Source of the DNA: Christiangramia flava JLT2011
Lineage (GTDB): Bacteria > Bacteroidota > Bacteroidia > Flavobacteriales > Flavobacteriaceae
Assembly (NCBI RefSeq): GCF_001951155.1
Contig: NZ_CP016359.1
Span: forward strand, 1,760,001 to 1,824,000
Reading direction: 5' to 3'
DNA: 64,000 nt
Below the pieces are notes generated by a model. It saw only the letters and a list, made by a program, of their open reading frames with translations. It did no database searches and had not been told where the DNA came from. A program made the position numbers and the translations under genes. Each line of letters opens with the position of its first letter. Positions within the stretch are counted from its first letter, which is position 1. Below, one piece after another: positions 53,254-63,720 of the stretch.

Positions 53254-55518
53254 ATGAAAAAAATACTTTGTTTTTTTATGTCGGCTTTCGTCGGCGTGAC
53301 AAGTTTTGCTCAAATCTCTGAGATCAAAAGCTCGGTAGACAGAGTGGAAGAAAAGGTGGATTCTGTACTTCAAAAGATGACTTTGGAGGAGAAGATTGGC
53401 CAGATGGTACAATATAATGGCAGTTGGGATCTTACCGGTCCTGCTTCTGATAAAGGAAATAAGGAGAAAGAAGACCGGGTTAAAAAAGGTATGGTCGGCT
53501 CTATGCTAAATGTCCTTTCCGTAGAAGCGACGGAACAGGCTCAGCGTCTCAATATGGAAAACTCCAGGATGAAAATCCCGATGATGTTTGGGTATGATGT
53601 GATCCATGGTTATAAAACGATTTTTCCAGTCCCTTTAGCTGAAACTTCCAGCTGGGATCTTGAAGCAATGGAAGAATCGGCTAGAATCGCAGCGTTGGAA
53701 TCGGCTGTAGATGGTGTAAACTGGACTTTTTCGCCAATGATCGATGTGTCTCGAGATGCCAGATGGGGACGAATCATGGAAGGCTCCGGGGAAGATCCGT
53801 TTCTAACTTCAAAAGTTGGTGAGGCAAAAATTCGTGGTTACCAGGGAGAAGATCTTTCTGATCCCAAAACCATTGCCGCTACTGCCAAGCACTTCGCAGG
53901 CTACGGATTTGTAGAAGGAGGGAAAGATTATAACTCCGGAAATATTGGAATTAGGGAATTACACAATTTTATTCTGCCTCCCTTCAAAGCTGCGGCAAAA
54001 GCCGGTGCGGCCACATTTATGAACTCTTTCAATACGATAGACGGAATTCCGGCAACAGCAAGCGAATACCTCCAAAGGGATATTCTGAAAGGCGATTGGA
54101 ACTGGGATGGTTTTGTGGTTTCCGATTGGGGATCGATCGCAGAATTGATTCCGCACGGTATCGCAAAAGATAAAACCGATGCGGCCAGGATCGCGGTTAA
54201 AGCCGGAAGTGATATGGATATGGAAGGTGGTGCTTACGAAAGCGGACTGAAAAGCCTGGTTGAGAACGGAACTATTAATGAAAATATTTTAGATGACGCG
54301 GTACGTCGTATTCTGAGAGTTAAGTTCAAAATGGGCTTATTCGATGATCCTTATCGCTATTCCGATGCTGGTTTGGCTTCTGAATTTTCTACAGAAGATC
54401 ATCTGAACACGGCTCGTGATATTGCCAGAAAATCGATTGTGCTACTGAAAAACGAACAGCAGCTTCTTCCTTTAAAAGGGGATGAAAATATTGCCATTAT
54501 TGGCCCGCTGGCAGATGATAAAGACACACCGATTGGAAACTGGAGAGCACAGGGCGAGAAAAATTCGGCTGTTTCGGTTATCGAAGGGTTTAAGAATTCA
54601 GATTTTTCAGGGTCGATGAGCTTTGAAAAAGGAGTGGCATTAGGAAAAGGAGAAAGAAGTTTCCTTATGCCACTGGAGATCGAAAAGGAAGATCGTTCGG
54701 GAATTTCCGCAGCAGTAGAAATTGCAAAGAATGCAGATAAAGTGATCCTGGTGCTTGGAGAGGATGCTTTCCAGACAGGAGAAGGAAGAAGTCAGGCAGA
54801 TGTTAGCCTTGCCGGTCTTCAGAAAGAATTGATGGACAAGGTATTTGAAGTAAATAAAAATATTATACTCGTACTGATCAATGGTCGACCAATTGAGGTC
54901 AACTGGGCTGCTGAAAATATTCCTGCTATTGTAGAAGCCTGGCAGCTGGGAAGCGAAAGCGGTAACGCGATCGCCGATGTACTTCTTGGAAAATACAATC
55001 CTTCCGGGAAATTACCGGTTTCATTTCCACGAAACAGCGGGCAGGAACCTTTGTATTATAATCATTTGAATACTGGTAGACCGTCGAACCCGCAGCATGT
55101 GACCTATTCACATTATACCGATGTGGAAGATGGACCTTTATATCCTTTTGGATTTGGTTTGAGCTATACCAGTTTTGAATATGCGAAACCTGGAATTTCT
55201 TCCGCAAGTCTGACCGAAGATGGTACCTTAACGTTGAAAGTTTCTGTAACAAATACAGGTTCGGTTAAAGGAAAAGAGGTGGTTCAGCTCTATGTTAAAG
55301 ATCTGGTTGCGAAAATCGCCAGACCGGTAAAAGAACTGAAAGGATTTGAATTAGTCGAACTGGAAGCAGGAGAAAGTAAAGAAATCAGTTTTGAAATTTC
55401 TTCGGAAATGCTTCAGTTCTATGATGGTGAAAACTGGATTGCTGAACCTGGAGAATTTGAAGCGATGGTTGGCACTAATTCTGCAGAAGTGCAGAGCATA
55501 AAATTTGAATTGAAATAA
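53254..55518 (+). CDS. GH3 beta-glucosidase, secreted
   Basis: 754 residues. A signal peptide (TSFAQ, residue 20) precedes the (beta/alpha)8 GH3 domain with the nucleophile D291 in VVSDWGS and AKHFAGYG, then the alpha/beta sandwich domain and the fibronectin-III-like C-terminus (about 655-745). It would remove glucose from the ends of oligosaccharides produced by the GH16 enzymes. It overlaps the next gene by one base. The start is preceded by a terminator, so expression may be set separately from susCD-GH16. Confidence 0.95.
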   Translation: MKKILCFFMSAFVGVTSFAQISEIKSSVDRVEEKVDSVLQKMTLEEKIGQMVQYNGSWDLTGPASDKGNKEKEDRVKKGMVGSMLNVLSVEATEQAQRLNMENSRMKIPMMFGYDVIHGYKTIFPVPLAETSSWDLEAMEESARIAALESAVDGVNWTFSPMIDVSRDARWGRIMEGSGEDPFLTSKVGEAKIRGYQGEDLSDPKTIAATAKHFAGYGFVEGGKDYNSGNIGIRELHNFILPPFKAAAKAGAATFMNSFNTIDGIPATASEYLQRDILKGDWNWDGFVVSDWGSIAELIPHGIAKDKTDAARIAVKAGSDMDMEGGAYESGLKSLVENGTINENILDDAVRRILRVKFKMGLFDDPYRYSDAGLASEFSTEDHLNTARDIARKSIVLLKNEQQLLPLKGDENIAIIGPLADDKDTPIGNWRAQGEKNSAVSVIEGFKNSDFSGSMSFEKGVALGKGERSFLMPLEIEKEDRSGISAAVEIAKNADKVILVLGEDAFQTGEGRSQADVSLAGLQKELMDKVFEVNKNIILVLINGRPIEVNWAAENIPAIVEAWQLGSESGNAIADVLLGKYNPSGKLPVSFPRNSGQEPLYYNHLNTGRPSNPQHVTYSHYTDVEDGPLYPFGFGLSYTSFEYAKPGISSASLTEDGTLTLKVSVTNTGSVKGKEVVQLYVKDLVAKIARPVKELKGFELVELEAGESKEISFEISSEMLQFYDGENWIAEPGEFEAMVGTNSAEVQSIKFELK

Positions 55519-56291
55519 TGAAAAACTTAAGTATTTATCTCGTTAGTACATTTCTCGGTGTTTTCAGTTTACAGCTATCTGCACAGGAAGTGATCCTTCA
55601 GGAGGATTTCAACGGAGACTCTTTGAATATGGATTTATGGAACTATGAAGAAGGCGACGGCTGCCCGAATCTCTGCGGATGGGGGAACAATGAACGCCAG
55701 ATCTATAACAGGGACTATGTCGCTGTGGAAGATGGAAAGCTGGTAATCACTGCGGTAAAAGATGGAGAAAAATATTTTTCAGGTAGAATAACGACAAAAG
55801 ATAAATTAGAGTTTCAATTTGGCGAAATTGAATTTCGTGCGAAACTGGCAACCGGTCAGGGAATCTGGCCTGCGGTCTGGATGTTGGGGGCCGATATTAA
55901 TGAGGTGAGCTGGCCTGCCAGTGGCGAGATCGATATGCTGGAATATGTGGGCAAAGAGCCGGGAATGCTCTATACGTCTTTGCATACTCCCAAAAGGCAC
56001 GCCGATAATGCGAATACACAAAAAACAAAAATTGAAGGGATTGAAGATGGCTTCCACGTATATAAAGTCGACTGGAATAAGGATTTTATCGAATTTTTCG
56101 TGGACGGAACATCGGTTTACAAATTTGAGCCGGAATCGTACGACGCAGAGACCTATCCCTTCCGAAAAAAGTTTTACTTACTGGTAAATATGGCCATTGG
56201 AGGCAATTTTGGCGGGCCGGAAGTAGACGATGCTATTTTTCCGCAGAAATTTTATGTAGACTACATCCGGGTGAAACAACACGCGGAATAG
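55518..56291 (+). CDS. GH16 beta-glucanase, second enzyme without lipobox
   Basis: 257 residues. The signal peptide ends SAQ (residue 23) with no lipobox cysteine, so it is periplasmic or secreted. It is a bare GH16 domain with GEIDMLE at 136-142 (E137 nucleophile, E142 acid/base) and a WNYEEGDGCPNLCGWGNNE start. Two cysteines in this loop (C49, C53) may be paired. It shares GEID-LE-VGKEPG with the other GH16 gene, so the two are related but adapted to different places. The ATG overlaps the GH3 stop by one base (TAATG). Confidence 0.93.
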   Translation: MKNLSIYLVSTFLGVFSLQLSAQEVILQEDFNGDSLNMDLWNYEEGDGCPNLCGWGNNERQIYNRDYVAVEDGKLVITAVKDGEKYFSGRITTKDKLEFQFGEIEFRAKLATGQGIWPAVWMLGADINEVSWPASGEIDMLEYVGKEPGMLYTSLHTPKRHADNANTQKTKIEGIEDGFHVYKVDWNKDFIEFFVDGTSVYKFEPESYDAETYPFRKKFYLLVNMAIGGNFGGPEVDDAIFPQKFYVDYIRVKQHAE

Positions 56292-56298
56292 TTGTGTT

Positions 56299-56355
56299 GG
56301 AGAGCCTGTTCGGTGGGTGTTTCAATTTTAGTGAAATCCGGCAGGCTTTCTTTTA
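56299..56355 (+). terminator. Imperfect terminator at the end of the glucan locus
   Basis: AGCCTG (56303-56308) pairs with CAGGCT (56342-56347) around an inner stem GTTTCA/TGAAAT and is followed by TTCTTTT. It lies between the convergent GH16 and tadA genes. Confidence 0.6.
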
Positions 56356-56802
56356 ATTCAGATTGCGCTTTTCAATAAAAAAACGTTTCAGCAACTCCCC
56401 GCATTCATTCTCTAAAACGCCCGATTTCACTTCGGTCTTTGGGTGTAACTGCACGCCGAATTTTCTATAGCCCCGCGTACTGTCGCTTGCTCCAAAAACG
56501 ATCTTCGAGATCTGGCTCCAGTAAAGCGCTCCCGCACACATCTGGCAGGGTTCCAGCGTGATGTACATCGTGCAGTTATGGAGGTATTTACCGCCGAGGA
56601 AACCCGCAGCGGCCGTAATCGCCTGCATTTCAGCATGGGCGGTTACATCGTTCAGCGTTTCGGTAAGATTATGGCCTCTCGCAATAATGCGATCATTAAT
56701 AACGACCACAACGCCCACCGGAATTTCACCTTTTTCATAAGCCGCTTCAGCTTCTTCAAAGGCTTTTTTCATAAAATAATCATCGGTGAACGGAGTAAGC
56801 AT
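56353..56802 (-). CDS. tadA: tRNA adenosine(34) deaminase
   Basis: 149 residues from the ATG at 56802. The longer frame from 56919 would overlap dxs and adds 39 non-family residues. The zinc deaminase motifs are HAEMQAI (His and catalytic Glu) and PCQMCAGAL (two Cys). It converts A34 to inosine in tRNA-Arg(ACG). It is divergent from dxs with 87 bases between the starts. Confidence 0.94.
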   Translation of the reverse strand: MLTPFTDDYFMKKAFEEAEAAYEKGEIPVGVVVVINDRIIARGHNLTETLNDVTAHAEMQAITAAAGFLGGKYLHNCTMYITLEPCQMCAGALYWSQISKIVFGASDSTRGYRKFGVQLHPKTEVKSGVLENECGELLKRFFIEKRNLN

Positions 56803-56874
56803 CGCTAAATTTTTCGGAAAGATATAATTTTGAATTTCAATTTTAGGAAGCGTGCACATTAAAATGGCAAAATG

Positions 56875-56882
56875 TACCTTTG
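56875..56882 (+). promoter_or_regulatory. -7 element just before dxs
   Basis: TACCTTTG matches TAnnTTTG and ends 7 bases before the dxs ATG, so the mRNA would have almost no leader. The -33 element is not clear. Confidence 0.5.
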
Positions 56883-56889
56883 TTAGCCT

Positions 56890-58662
56890 ATGGCAGAAAA
56901 TATTCTGAATACGATCCATTCTCCACGAGATCTGCGAAGGCTCGATGAATCGGAGTTACTGCAGCTGAGCCAGGAACTTCGGAAGTTCATCATCAATATC
57001 GTGGCTACCAAAGAAGGTCATCTGGGTGCCAGCCTGGGCGTGGTGGAATTGACGATTGCGTTGCATTACGTTTTCGATACACCTCAGGATTTACTGATTT
57101 GGGATGTAGGCCACCAGGCATATGGTCATAAAATATTGACTGGGCGAAGGGAAATTTTTGAGACCAACCGTCAGCTTCATGGTTTGAGTGGTTTTCCGAA
57201 GCGGGAAGAAAGCCAATATGATGCTTTCGGAACGGGACATTCCTCCACCTCGATTTCTGCGGCACTGGGAATGGCAATTGCCTCGAAATTGCAGGGAGAA
57301 CTGGAAAAACAGCATATCGCCGTGATCGGTGATGCCTCTATTGCCAGTGGGATGGCCTTTGAAGGTCTGAACCACGCCGGTGTTACCAATGCCAATCTAC
57401 TGGTAATCCTCAATGATAATGCTATTGGAATTGATCCCAGTGTAGGAGCACTGAAGGAATACCTTACCAGGGCTAAGATCGGGCATAAACCGGCGAATGA
57501 TAATATTATCGAGGCGCTGAATTTCAATTATTTCGGTCCGGTTGACGGGCATGACCTGCCGGGTCTGATCAGTATCTTAAAAAAGCTTCAACAGATAAAA
57601 GGTCCGAAATTTTTACATGTCATCACGAAGAAAGGAAAGGGCCTGAAGAAAGCGGAGGAAGACCAGATTAAATACCACGCTCCCGGCAAATTTGAACCCG
57701 AAACCGGCGAACTGCTTCCGAAGAATCAGGAAGGTCTGCCGAGCAAATACCAAGATGTCTTTGGTCTTACATTGGTGGAACTGGCCGAAAAGAATGAAAA
57801 AATCATCGGTATTACTCCCGCGATGCCTACCGGAAGTTCATTAAAGTACATGATGGAAGCATTTCCTGAAAGGGCTTTTGATGTGGGAATCGCCGAACAG
57901 CATGCGGTTACCCTTGCCGCAGGCATGGCAACCCAGGGATTTAGCGTTTATTGCGCTATCTACTCCACATTTTTGCAGCGAGCGTATGATCAACTGATAC
58001 ATGATGTAGCATTGCAGGACCTGCCGGTTATTTTTTGCCTGGATCGCGCAGGACTCGTGGGTGAGGACGGGCCAACCCATCACGGCGTTTTTGATATTGC
58101 CTATGCCCGCTGTATTCCCAACTTGATGATTGCAGCACCTCGAAATGAAACCGAGTTACGCAATTTGCTGTATACCGTCCAGGAGGAACTGGAGCATCCC
58201 ATTATGATCAGGTATCCCAGGGGGCGCGGAGTGTTGAAAGAATGGAAACTGCCATTTGAAAAGATCGCTATCGGAAAAGCTGAAAAACTAAAAAACGGGG
58301 ATCAGATCGCCGTGCTGAGCATCGGGAATATGGCTGAAAATGCTTCCGAAGCCATTCAGAAACTGAAAAATCCCGGTGCTGTGGCTCATTATGACATGCG
58401 TTTCGTCAAACCCCTCGATCTGGATATGCTGAAGCATATTTTTTCAGAATTTGACCAGATCGTGACTATAGAAGATGGGGTAGCACGAGGAGGTTTCGGA
58501 AGTTTGGTGCTGGAAACCGCCTCAGAATTAGGCTATTCAGGAAAAATTTCTATTTTAGGCGTACCAGATACGTTTATTTCCCAAGGAAGTGTCTCGCAAT
58601 TACAAGAAATCGCAAAAATTGACGTTGAAGCTATACGGCAGAAGCTGGAATCTATGTTGTGA
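56890..58662 (+). CDS. dxs: 1-deoxy-D-xylulose-5-phosphate synthase
   Basis: 590 residues, a little shorter than enterobacterial Dxs, as is usual in this phylum. It condenses pyruvate and glyceraldehyde-3-phosphate with thiamine diphosphate in the MEP isoprenoid pathway. Visible are GHQAYGHKILTGR (His), the thiamine motif GDASIASGMAFEGLNHAG with LLVILNDN, the middle-domain glutamate in GIAEQHAV, and DRAGLVGEDGPTHHG. No other MEP gene is adjacent. Confidence 0.97.
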   Translation: MAENILNTIHSPRDLRRLDESELLQLSQELRKFIINIVATKEGHLGASLGVVELTIALHYVFDTPQDLLIWDVGHQAYGHKILTGRREIFETNRQLHGLSGFPKREESQYDAFGTGHSSTSISAALGMAIASKLQGELEKQHIAVIGDASIASGMAFEGLNHAGVTNANLLVILNDNAIGIDPSVGALKEYLTRAKIGHKPANDNIIEALNFNYFGPVDGHDLPGLISILKKLQQIKGPKFLHVITKKGKGLKKAEEDQIKYHAPGKFEPETGELLPKNQEGLPSKYQDVFGLTLVELAEKNEKIIGITPAMPTGSSLKYMMEAFPERAFDVGIAEQHAVTLAAGMATQGFSVYCAIYSTFLQRAYDQLIHDVALQDLPVIFCLDRAGLVGEDGPTHHGVFDIAYARCIPNLMIAAPRNETELRNLLYTVQEELEHPIMIRYPRGRGVLKEWKLPFEKIAIGKAEKLKNGDQIAVLSIGNMAENASEAIQKLKNPGAVAHYDMRFVKPLDLDMLKHIFSEFDQIVTIEDGVARGGFGSLVLETASELGYSGKISILGVPDTFISQGSVSQLQEIAKIDVEAIRQKLESML

Positions 58663-58701
58663 TTTTTATATTTTTGTGAATCCGAAAACCTGAAGCAGCG
58701 A

Positions 58702-59706
58702 ATGAAGTTAAATTTCCTATTACTAAGCCTCTTACTATTTAGCCTGAATTCTTTTGCGAAACCTACTGATAGCCTGAAAGTGCATGTTCCCAATTCCCTG
58801 CGCTTAACTGAAAAAGAGAGCGATACGACCGTTTCAGATACGATGCTGGTTTACTGGAGTGAAAAGAACACTTTTGGGGTCAACCTTACAGAAGTGGCTT
58901 TTGTGAACTGGAATTCCGGTGGTAATAACTCGGTATCAGCGCTTTTTTACTCGAGTTTTGAGCGGAATTATGAAAAAGAACTAACCATCTGGAAAAATTC
59001 AGCTTCTTTGCGTTACGGCCTGAATGCCCAGGAAGGGCGCCAGGTTCGTAAGACCGATGATGAGATCAGGTTCAATTCTTCGTTTGGTTTCCGGGCAGAT
59101 AGTACCTCGAACTGGTATTATTCGGGAAAATTCAGTTTCAATACGCAGTTTGCGCACGGTTATAAATACCCTGATCGTGACACACCAATTTCGAAATTTA
59201 TGGCGCCTGGCTATTCTTTTCTGGGGGTTGGAAGCGAATATTCAGATCCTGTGGAAGATCTCACAGCCTATATTTCTCCTTTAACCATCAAATCGACCTT
59301 TGTGCTGGACCAGCGGCTTGCCAATGAAGGAATGTTCGGGGTAACTCCTGCTAAAACTGACCAACTGGGCAATATCATCGAAGAAGGCGAAAATGTACGA
59401 ACGGAATTTGGGGTACTGGTCACCAGTGAATTCCGGAAAGAGGTCTGGGAAAATATCAATTTGGACAACCAGCTCAGCCTGTATTCAGATTACCTGAATA
59501 ACTTCGGAAATATCGATGTAGACTGGCAGCTGAATGTAAACATGAAAGTCAACAAATACGTCAAAGCCAATGTGGGTTCACACGTGCGCTATGACGATGA
59601 TGTGAAATTCAAGGAAGATACCAACGGCGACGGGAAACTGGAAACCAGCGGAGCCCGCGTTCAGTTGAAGCAGATGCTCGGAGTGGGTCTGGTATATGAA
59701 TTTTAA
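58702..59706 (+). CDS. DUF3078 outer-membrane-type protein
   Basis: 334 residues. A signal peptide (LNSFAKP) is followed by the DUF3078 pattern (NLTEVAFVNWNSGGNNS; GLNAQEGRQVRKTDDEIRFNSSFGF) and a barrel-like end (LKQMLGVGLVYEF). DUF3078 is widespread in Bacteroidetes, with no known function. A -7 box TATTTTTG lies at 58670-58677. It overlaps the convergent dgt gene by 4 bases. Confidence 0.9.
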   Translation: MKLNFLLLSLLLFSLNSFAKPTDSLKVHVPNSLRLTEKESDTTVSDTMLVYWSEKNTFGVNLTEVAFVNWNSGGNNSVSALFYSSFERNYEKELTIWKNSASLRYGLNAQEGRQVRKTDDEIRFNSSFGFRADSTSNWYYSGKFSFNTQFAHGYKYPDRDTPISKFMAPGYSFLGVGSEYSDPVEDLTAYISPLTIKSTFVLDQRLANEGMFGVTPAKTDQLGNIIEEGENVRTEFGVLVTSEFRKEVWENINLDNQLSLYSDYLNNFGNIDVDWQLNVNMKVNKYVKANVGSHVRYDDDVKFKEDTNGDGKLETSGARVQLKQMLGVGLVYEF

Positions 59707-61049
59707 ACGCTGTCTCCTTTAAACTTTTTGAAAGAGGCCACCGTCAATCCATCGGTTAAAGAAGCCACGTACGAGCAAATCCCGATCAGTTTTTCGTAAA
59801 CCGATTCTTTTTCGTCCAAAATGGCGATTTTCGGAGTCGATTTCAGTAATAATTTGTGAAAATTAGAATTTTCCTCATTGCGTTCCGGCAAAATCGCTCG
59901 GGTGTATAAATCCAGTAGATAAGATAGCATGCTGTAACCGGCAATTTCCTTGCTGATCACCTCTTCGCTCTGGTAGATCTTCTCGATGCTTATTTTAATG
60001 ATATCCTTTATCTGTGCCTCATAACTGCTTTTGTCGAACAAAGATTCATGGAAATCGCCATTTAAGATCTTTTCTTCATTAGCAATAAAAATATCAGCCG
60101 CTTCCACGATTAACGTATTGATCGCCAGGGCACGCAGGTAAGCCAGGCGATCGGCGGTGTTTCCTAACTGGTTGTATTTCGAGGTATTGATATTGTCCTT
60201 TACTAGTTTGATCAGGTATTCCAGCGCGTAATCTTCGTCAATCAGTCCAAGGTTAATTCCGTCTTCAAAGTCGATGATCGTGTAGCAAATATCATCTGCC
60301 GCCTCCACTAAAAATGCCAGCGGATGGCGGGTATACCCCGTATCTTTTCCTTCTCGAGTAGGGTGAAGTCCCAGTTCTTCAGCAATTTCCTGGAAAATCT
60401 CTTTTTCCGACTGGAAGAAGCCGAATTTTTTGTCTTCAATATTCCTGCTCGGTTTATGCGGAAGGGATTCCTTCGGATACTTGGTAAAAGCTCCAAGCGT
60501 GGCGTATGACAAGCGAAGTCCGCCGGTGATGCCGGGCCGGTTTTCTGTCAGAATTCTGAAACCATTGGCATTGCCTTCAAATTTCACCAGGTCCTGAAAT
60601 TCCTTATCGGTCAGCAAATTTTTAAATCGCTTTCCATTCCCGTGACTGAAATATTCCCCAATGGCTTTTTCACCGGAATGTCCAAAAGGCGGATTCCCGA
60701 TGTCGTGTGCTAATGCCGCAGCTGCAACGATGGCACCAAAATCATTCATCTGGTACCCAAAGGTGTCTTTTAAATGCGGGTGCTTTTCCAGGATCTTTTG
60801 TCCCGCCAGCCGCCCGAGCGAACGCCCAACCACGGAAACTTCCATGGAATGCGTGAGCCGGGTATGCACAAAATCAGTTTTGGAAAGCGGGATAACCTGG
60901 GTTTTATCCTGAAGGCTGCGAAAAGCCGAAGAAAAAATGATCCTGTCGTAATCTACTTCAAAGCCCAGGCGGGTCTCGTTTTGCTCTTTCCGAAGTCTTT
61001 TATGCTTGTCGCCGAAGCGTTTGAGTGATAACAGCTGTTCCCAGTTCAT
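59703..61049 (-). CDS. dgt: dGTP triphosphohydrolase (dGTPase)
   Basis: 448 residues. It cuts dGTP to deoxyguanosine and triphosphate. The HD motif is present: TRLTHSMEVS, AHDIGNPPFGHSGE, and a later aspartate in EAADDICYTIIDFEDG. It sits behind the ribonucleotide reductase genes in the same direction, so deoxynucleotide supply and removal are neighbours. The gap holds a terminator, so they are separate units. Confidence 0.94.
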   Translation of the reverse strand: MNWEQLLSLKRFGDKHKRLRKEQNETRLGFEVDYDRIIFSSAFRSLQDKTQVIPLSKTDFVHTRLTHSMEVSVVGRSLGRLAGQKILEKHPHLKDTFGYQMNDFGAIVAAAALAHDIGNPPFGHSGEKAIGEYFSHGNGKRFKNLLTDKEFQDLVKFEGNANGFRILTENRPGITGGLRLSYATLGAFTKYPKESLPHKPSRNIEDKKFGFFQSEKEIFQEIAEELGLHPTREGKDTGYTRHPLAFLVEAADDICYTIIDFEDGINLGLIDEDYALEYLIKLVKDNINTSKYNQLGNTADRLAYLRALAINTLIVEAADIFIANEEKILNGDFHESLFDKSSYEAQIKDIIKISIEKIYQSEEVISKEIAGYSMLSYLLDLYTRAILPERNEENSNFHKLLLKSTPKIAILDEKESVYEKLIGICSYVASLTDGLTVASFKKFKGDSV

Positions 61050-61077
61050 GAATATTGGTTTTCGAATTCAAAAGTAT

Positions 61078-61110
61078 TAAAAAAGGGGAAGTTTTCACTT
61101 CCCCTTTAAA
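61078..61110 (-). terminator. Intrinsic terminator of the nrd operon
   Basis: A 10-bp stem AAAGGGGAAG/CTTCCCCTTT (61082-61091 with 61098-61107) with a 6-base loop. On the minus strand it is followed by a T run. It lies between nrdA and dgt. Confidence 0.9.
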
Positions 61111-61128
61111 ACAACTATGGCAATGGAA

Positions 61129-63576
61129 TTATGAACCGCACATTAGGCAATCATCTCCTTCGCTTTCCTTGCTTTGGGCGATGATGGCACGTAGTTCTTC
61201 AGGAGACAAAGCTCCTTCTTCTTCAGCCTGGGCTGAAATCACGGCCTGGGCCTGCATTTTTTCAGCAGCCTTTACTGCTACAGCTTCAGCAACCGGTTCT
61301 TTTTTAGTTTCTTTTTCCAGCGTAAATTTAATAGCATCTACAGCACTTTTCGTTCTTAAGTAATACATACCGGTTTTGAGTCCGCTTTTCCAGGCGTAGA
61401 AATGCATGGACGTGAGCTTGCTGTAATTGGCATTTTCCATGAACAGGTTAAGCGATTGTGACTGATCGATAAAATATCCGCGCTGGCGAGACATATCGAT
61501 AATGTCTTTCATACTCATTTCCCACACGGTTTTGTAAAGTTCTTTCAGATCTTCCGGGATCACGTCAATATCCTGAACAGAACCATTGTTTCTCATAATG
61601 GCATTTTTCACGTCGTCGTTCCAAAGATTGCGTGCTACCAGGTCTTCCAGCAGGTGTTTGTTTACCACGATAAATTCTCCGGAAAGTACTCGGCGGGTGT
61701 AGATGTTGGAAGTATAAGGTTCGAAAGCTTCATTATTTCCAAGTATCTGTGAAGTCGAAGCGGTAGGCATTGGTGCCAGAAGCAGGGAGTTGCGAACTCC
61801 GTTTTTCATCACCTGCTTACGCAATTTCGCCCAATCCCATCTTCCGCTAAGGTCTTCGTCTTTAATTCCCCATAAGTTATACTGAAATTCACCCTGGCTG
61901 ATCGGTGAACCTTCAAAAGTGGAATACGGTCCTTCTTCTTTTGCCAGTTCCATGGAAGCCGAAACAGCAGCGAAATACAGAGTTTCGAAGATCTCCTGGT
62001 TCAGTTTTTTAGCTTCATCTGAAGTAAATGGCATTCTCAGTTTAATGAACGTATCGGCAAGTCCCTGAACACCTAGTCCCACAGGACGGTGACGGAAATT
62101 GGAATTTTCAGCTTCTTTTACCGGGTAGTAGTTGCGATCGATCACCTTATTCAGGTTGCGGGTCACCCTCTTGGTAATTTTAAACAATTCTTTGTGATCA
62201 AATTCGCCGTTTTTAATGAACATCGGCAGCGCGATGGAAGCCAGGTTACAAACAGCCACTTCATCTTTGCTGGTATATTCTAAGATTTCCGTGCAAAGGT
62301 TGGAAGAACGGATCACTCCCAGGTTCTTCTGGTTCGATTTCCTGTTCGCTGCATCTTTATACAGCATGTACGGAGTTCCGGTCTCAATTTGAGATTCTAA
62401 TATTTTCTCCCACAGTTCGCGTGCTTTGATCGTTTTACGGCCTTTATTCTCAGTTTCGTATTTGGTATACAAGGCTTCAAATTCGTCTCCGTATGTATCG
62501 TACAGTCCAGGGCATTCGTGCGGGCACATCAGCGTCCATTTTCCATCTTCCTGCACACGTTTCATAAAAAGATCAGACATCCACATCGCGTAGAACAGGT
62601 CACGGGCACGCATTTCCTCTTTTCCGTGGTTCTTCTTCAGATCCAGGAAATCAAAAATATCAGCATGCCAGGGTTCCATATAAATGGCAAAGGAACCTTT
62701 TCTTTTTCCGCCTCCCTGGTCTACATAACGCGCGGTGTCATTGAAAACACGAAGCATTGGAACGATTCCGTTAGAGGTGCCGTTGGTTCCGGAGATATAA
62801 GAACCGGTAGCCCTCACATTGTGAATAGATAATCCTATTCCTCCAGCCGATTGTGAGATCTTCGCGGTTTGCTTCAACGTATCGTAAATACCATCGATAC
62901 TATCATCCTGCATCGTTAATAAGAAACAGGAAGACATTTGCGGTTTTGGAGTTCCGGCGTTAAAAAGTGTTGGGGTAGCGTGTGTAAAATATTTTTTAGA
63001 CATCAGCTCGTAGGTCTCTACGGCCGCATCAAGATCATCAGGGTGAATACCAATAGAAACCCGCATAAGCATGTGTTGCGGTCTTTCAGCAATTTCACCA
63101 TTGATCTTCAGTAAATAAGAGCGCTCTAAAGTTTTAAAACCGAAATAATCGTAGCCAAAATCGCGGTTGTAGATGATCGTAGAATCCAGTTTTTCCCGAT
63201 TATCCATGATCACTTTATATACTTCATCTGAAATAAGCGGAGCTTTTTCTTCAGTACGCGGATTTACATACTCATACAGATCGGTCATCACTTCAGAAAA
63301 AGTCTTCTTCGTATTTTTATGCAGGTTGGAAACCGAAATCCTGGCAGCCAGTTTTGCATAATCCGGGTGGGATGTAGTCATGGTCGCGGCAATTTCCGCA
63401 GCCAGATTGTCGAGTTCACTGGTCGTTACATTATCGTACAATCCTTCGATCACTCTCATGGCGACCTTTACAGGATCTACCAGTTCGTTCAGGCCATAAC
63501 AGAGTTTTTTAACCCTGGCGGTGATCTTATCGAACATCACCGGTTCTTTTCGTCCGTCTCTTTTAACTACATACAT
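61129..63576 (-). CDS. nrdA: Ribonucleoside-diphosphate reductase, alpha subunit
   Basis: 815 residues. The class I large subunit that reduces ribonucleotides to deoxyribonucleotides. An N-terminal ATP-cone (about 1-95, [22 protein letters not shown]) is followed by the catalytic barrel with the redox-active cysteine in MSSCFLL, the active-site NLCTEIL, and the C-terminal redox pair CLMC in the tail. A linker of Lys/Glu/Ala type (about 745-795) precedes the tail. nrdB lies upstream. Confidence 0.97.
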   Translation of the reverse strand: MYVVKRDGRKEPVMFDKITARVKKLCYGLNELVDPVKVAMRVIEGLYDNVTTSELDNLAAEIAATMTTSHPDYAKLAARISVSNLHKNTKKTFSEVMTDLYEYVNPRTEEKAPLISDEVYKVIMDNREKLDSTIIYNRDFGYDYFGFKTLERSYLLKINGEIAERPQHMLMRVSIGIHPDDLDAAVETYELMSKKYFTHATPTLFNAGTPKPQMSSCFLLTMQDDSIDGIYDTLKQTAKISQSAGGIGLSIHNVRATGSYISGTNGTSNGIVPMLRVFNDTARYVDQGGGKRKGSFAIYMEPWHADIFDFLDLKKNHGKEEMRARDLFYAMWMSDLFMKRVQEDGKWTLMCPHECPGLYDTYGDEFEALYTKYETENKGRKTIKARELWEKILESQIETGTPYMLYKDAANRKSNQKNLGVIRSSNLCTEILEYTSKDEVAVCNLASIALPMFIKNGEFDHKELFKITKRVTRNLNKVIDRNYYPVKEAENSNFRHRPVGLGVQGLADTFIKLRMPFTSDEAKKLNQEIFETLYFAAVSASMELAKEEGPYSTFEGSPISQGEFQYNLWGIKDEDLSGRWDWAKLRKQVMKNGVRNSLLLAPMPTASTSQILGNNEAFEPYTSNIYTRRVLSGEFIVVNKHLLEDLVARNLWNDDVKNAIMRNNGSVQDIDVIPEDLKELYKTVWEMSMKDIIDMSRQRGYFIDQSQSLNLFMENANYSKLTSMHFYAWKSGLKTGMYYLRTKSAVDAIKFTLEKETKKEPVAEAVAVKAAEKMQAQAVISAQAEEEGALSPEELRAIIAQSKESEGDDCLMCGS

Positions 63577-63720
63577 GCGCTACAAATTTTGTTAGTCTGG
63601 GCTGCGGAAGGGACAAAACGATCCCACCCGAAACTTTCGGTTAATTGAAAAATTTAAAAAAATGAATTGTTGAAAAGTCCAACTTGCGCCGCGTTGGGGG
63701 GCACGACGCAGTTGCGCTTT
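63577..63720 (-). other. nrdB-nrdA intergenic region
   Basis: 144 bases without a gene. Near the nrdB end a GC-rich segment (63686-63717, including a G6 run) can form a weak hairpin with GCGC and GCGT/ACGC arms. It does not carry a T run, so it is not a terminator. It could affect RNA processing between the two genes. Confidence 0.3.

Noticed and set aside
56803..56919. Longer tadA start at 56919
   Set aside because: The first 39 residues do not fit the family and overlap dxs. The ATG at 56802 gives the normal N-terminus.
63686..63717. GC-rich hairpin as a terminator between nrdB and nrdA
   Set aside because: The stem is broken by an internal loop and there is no T run on the coding strand.
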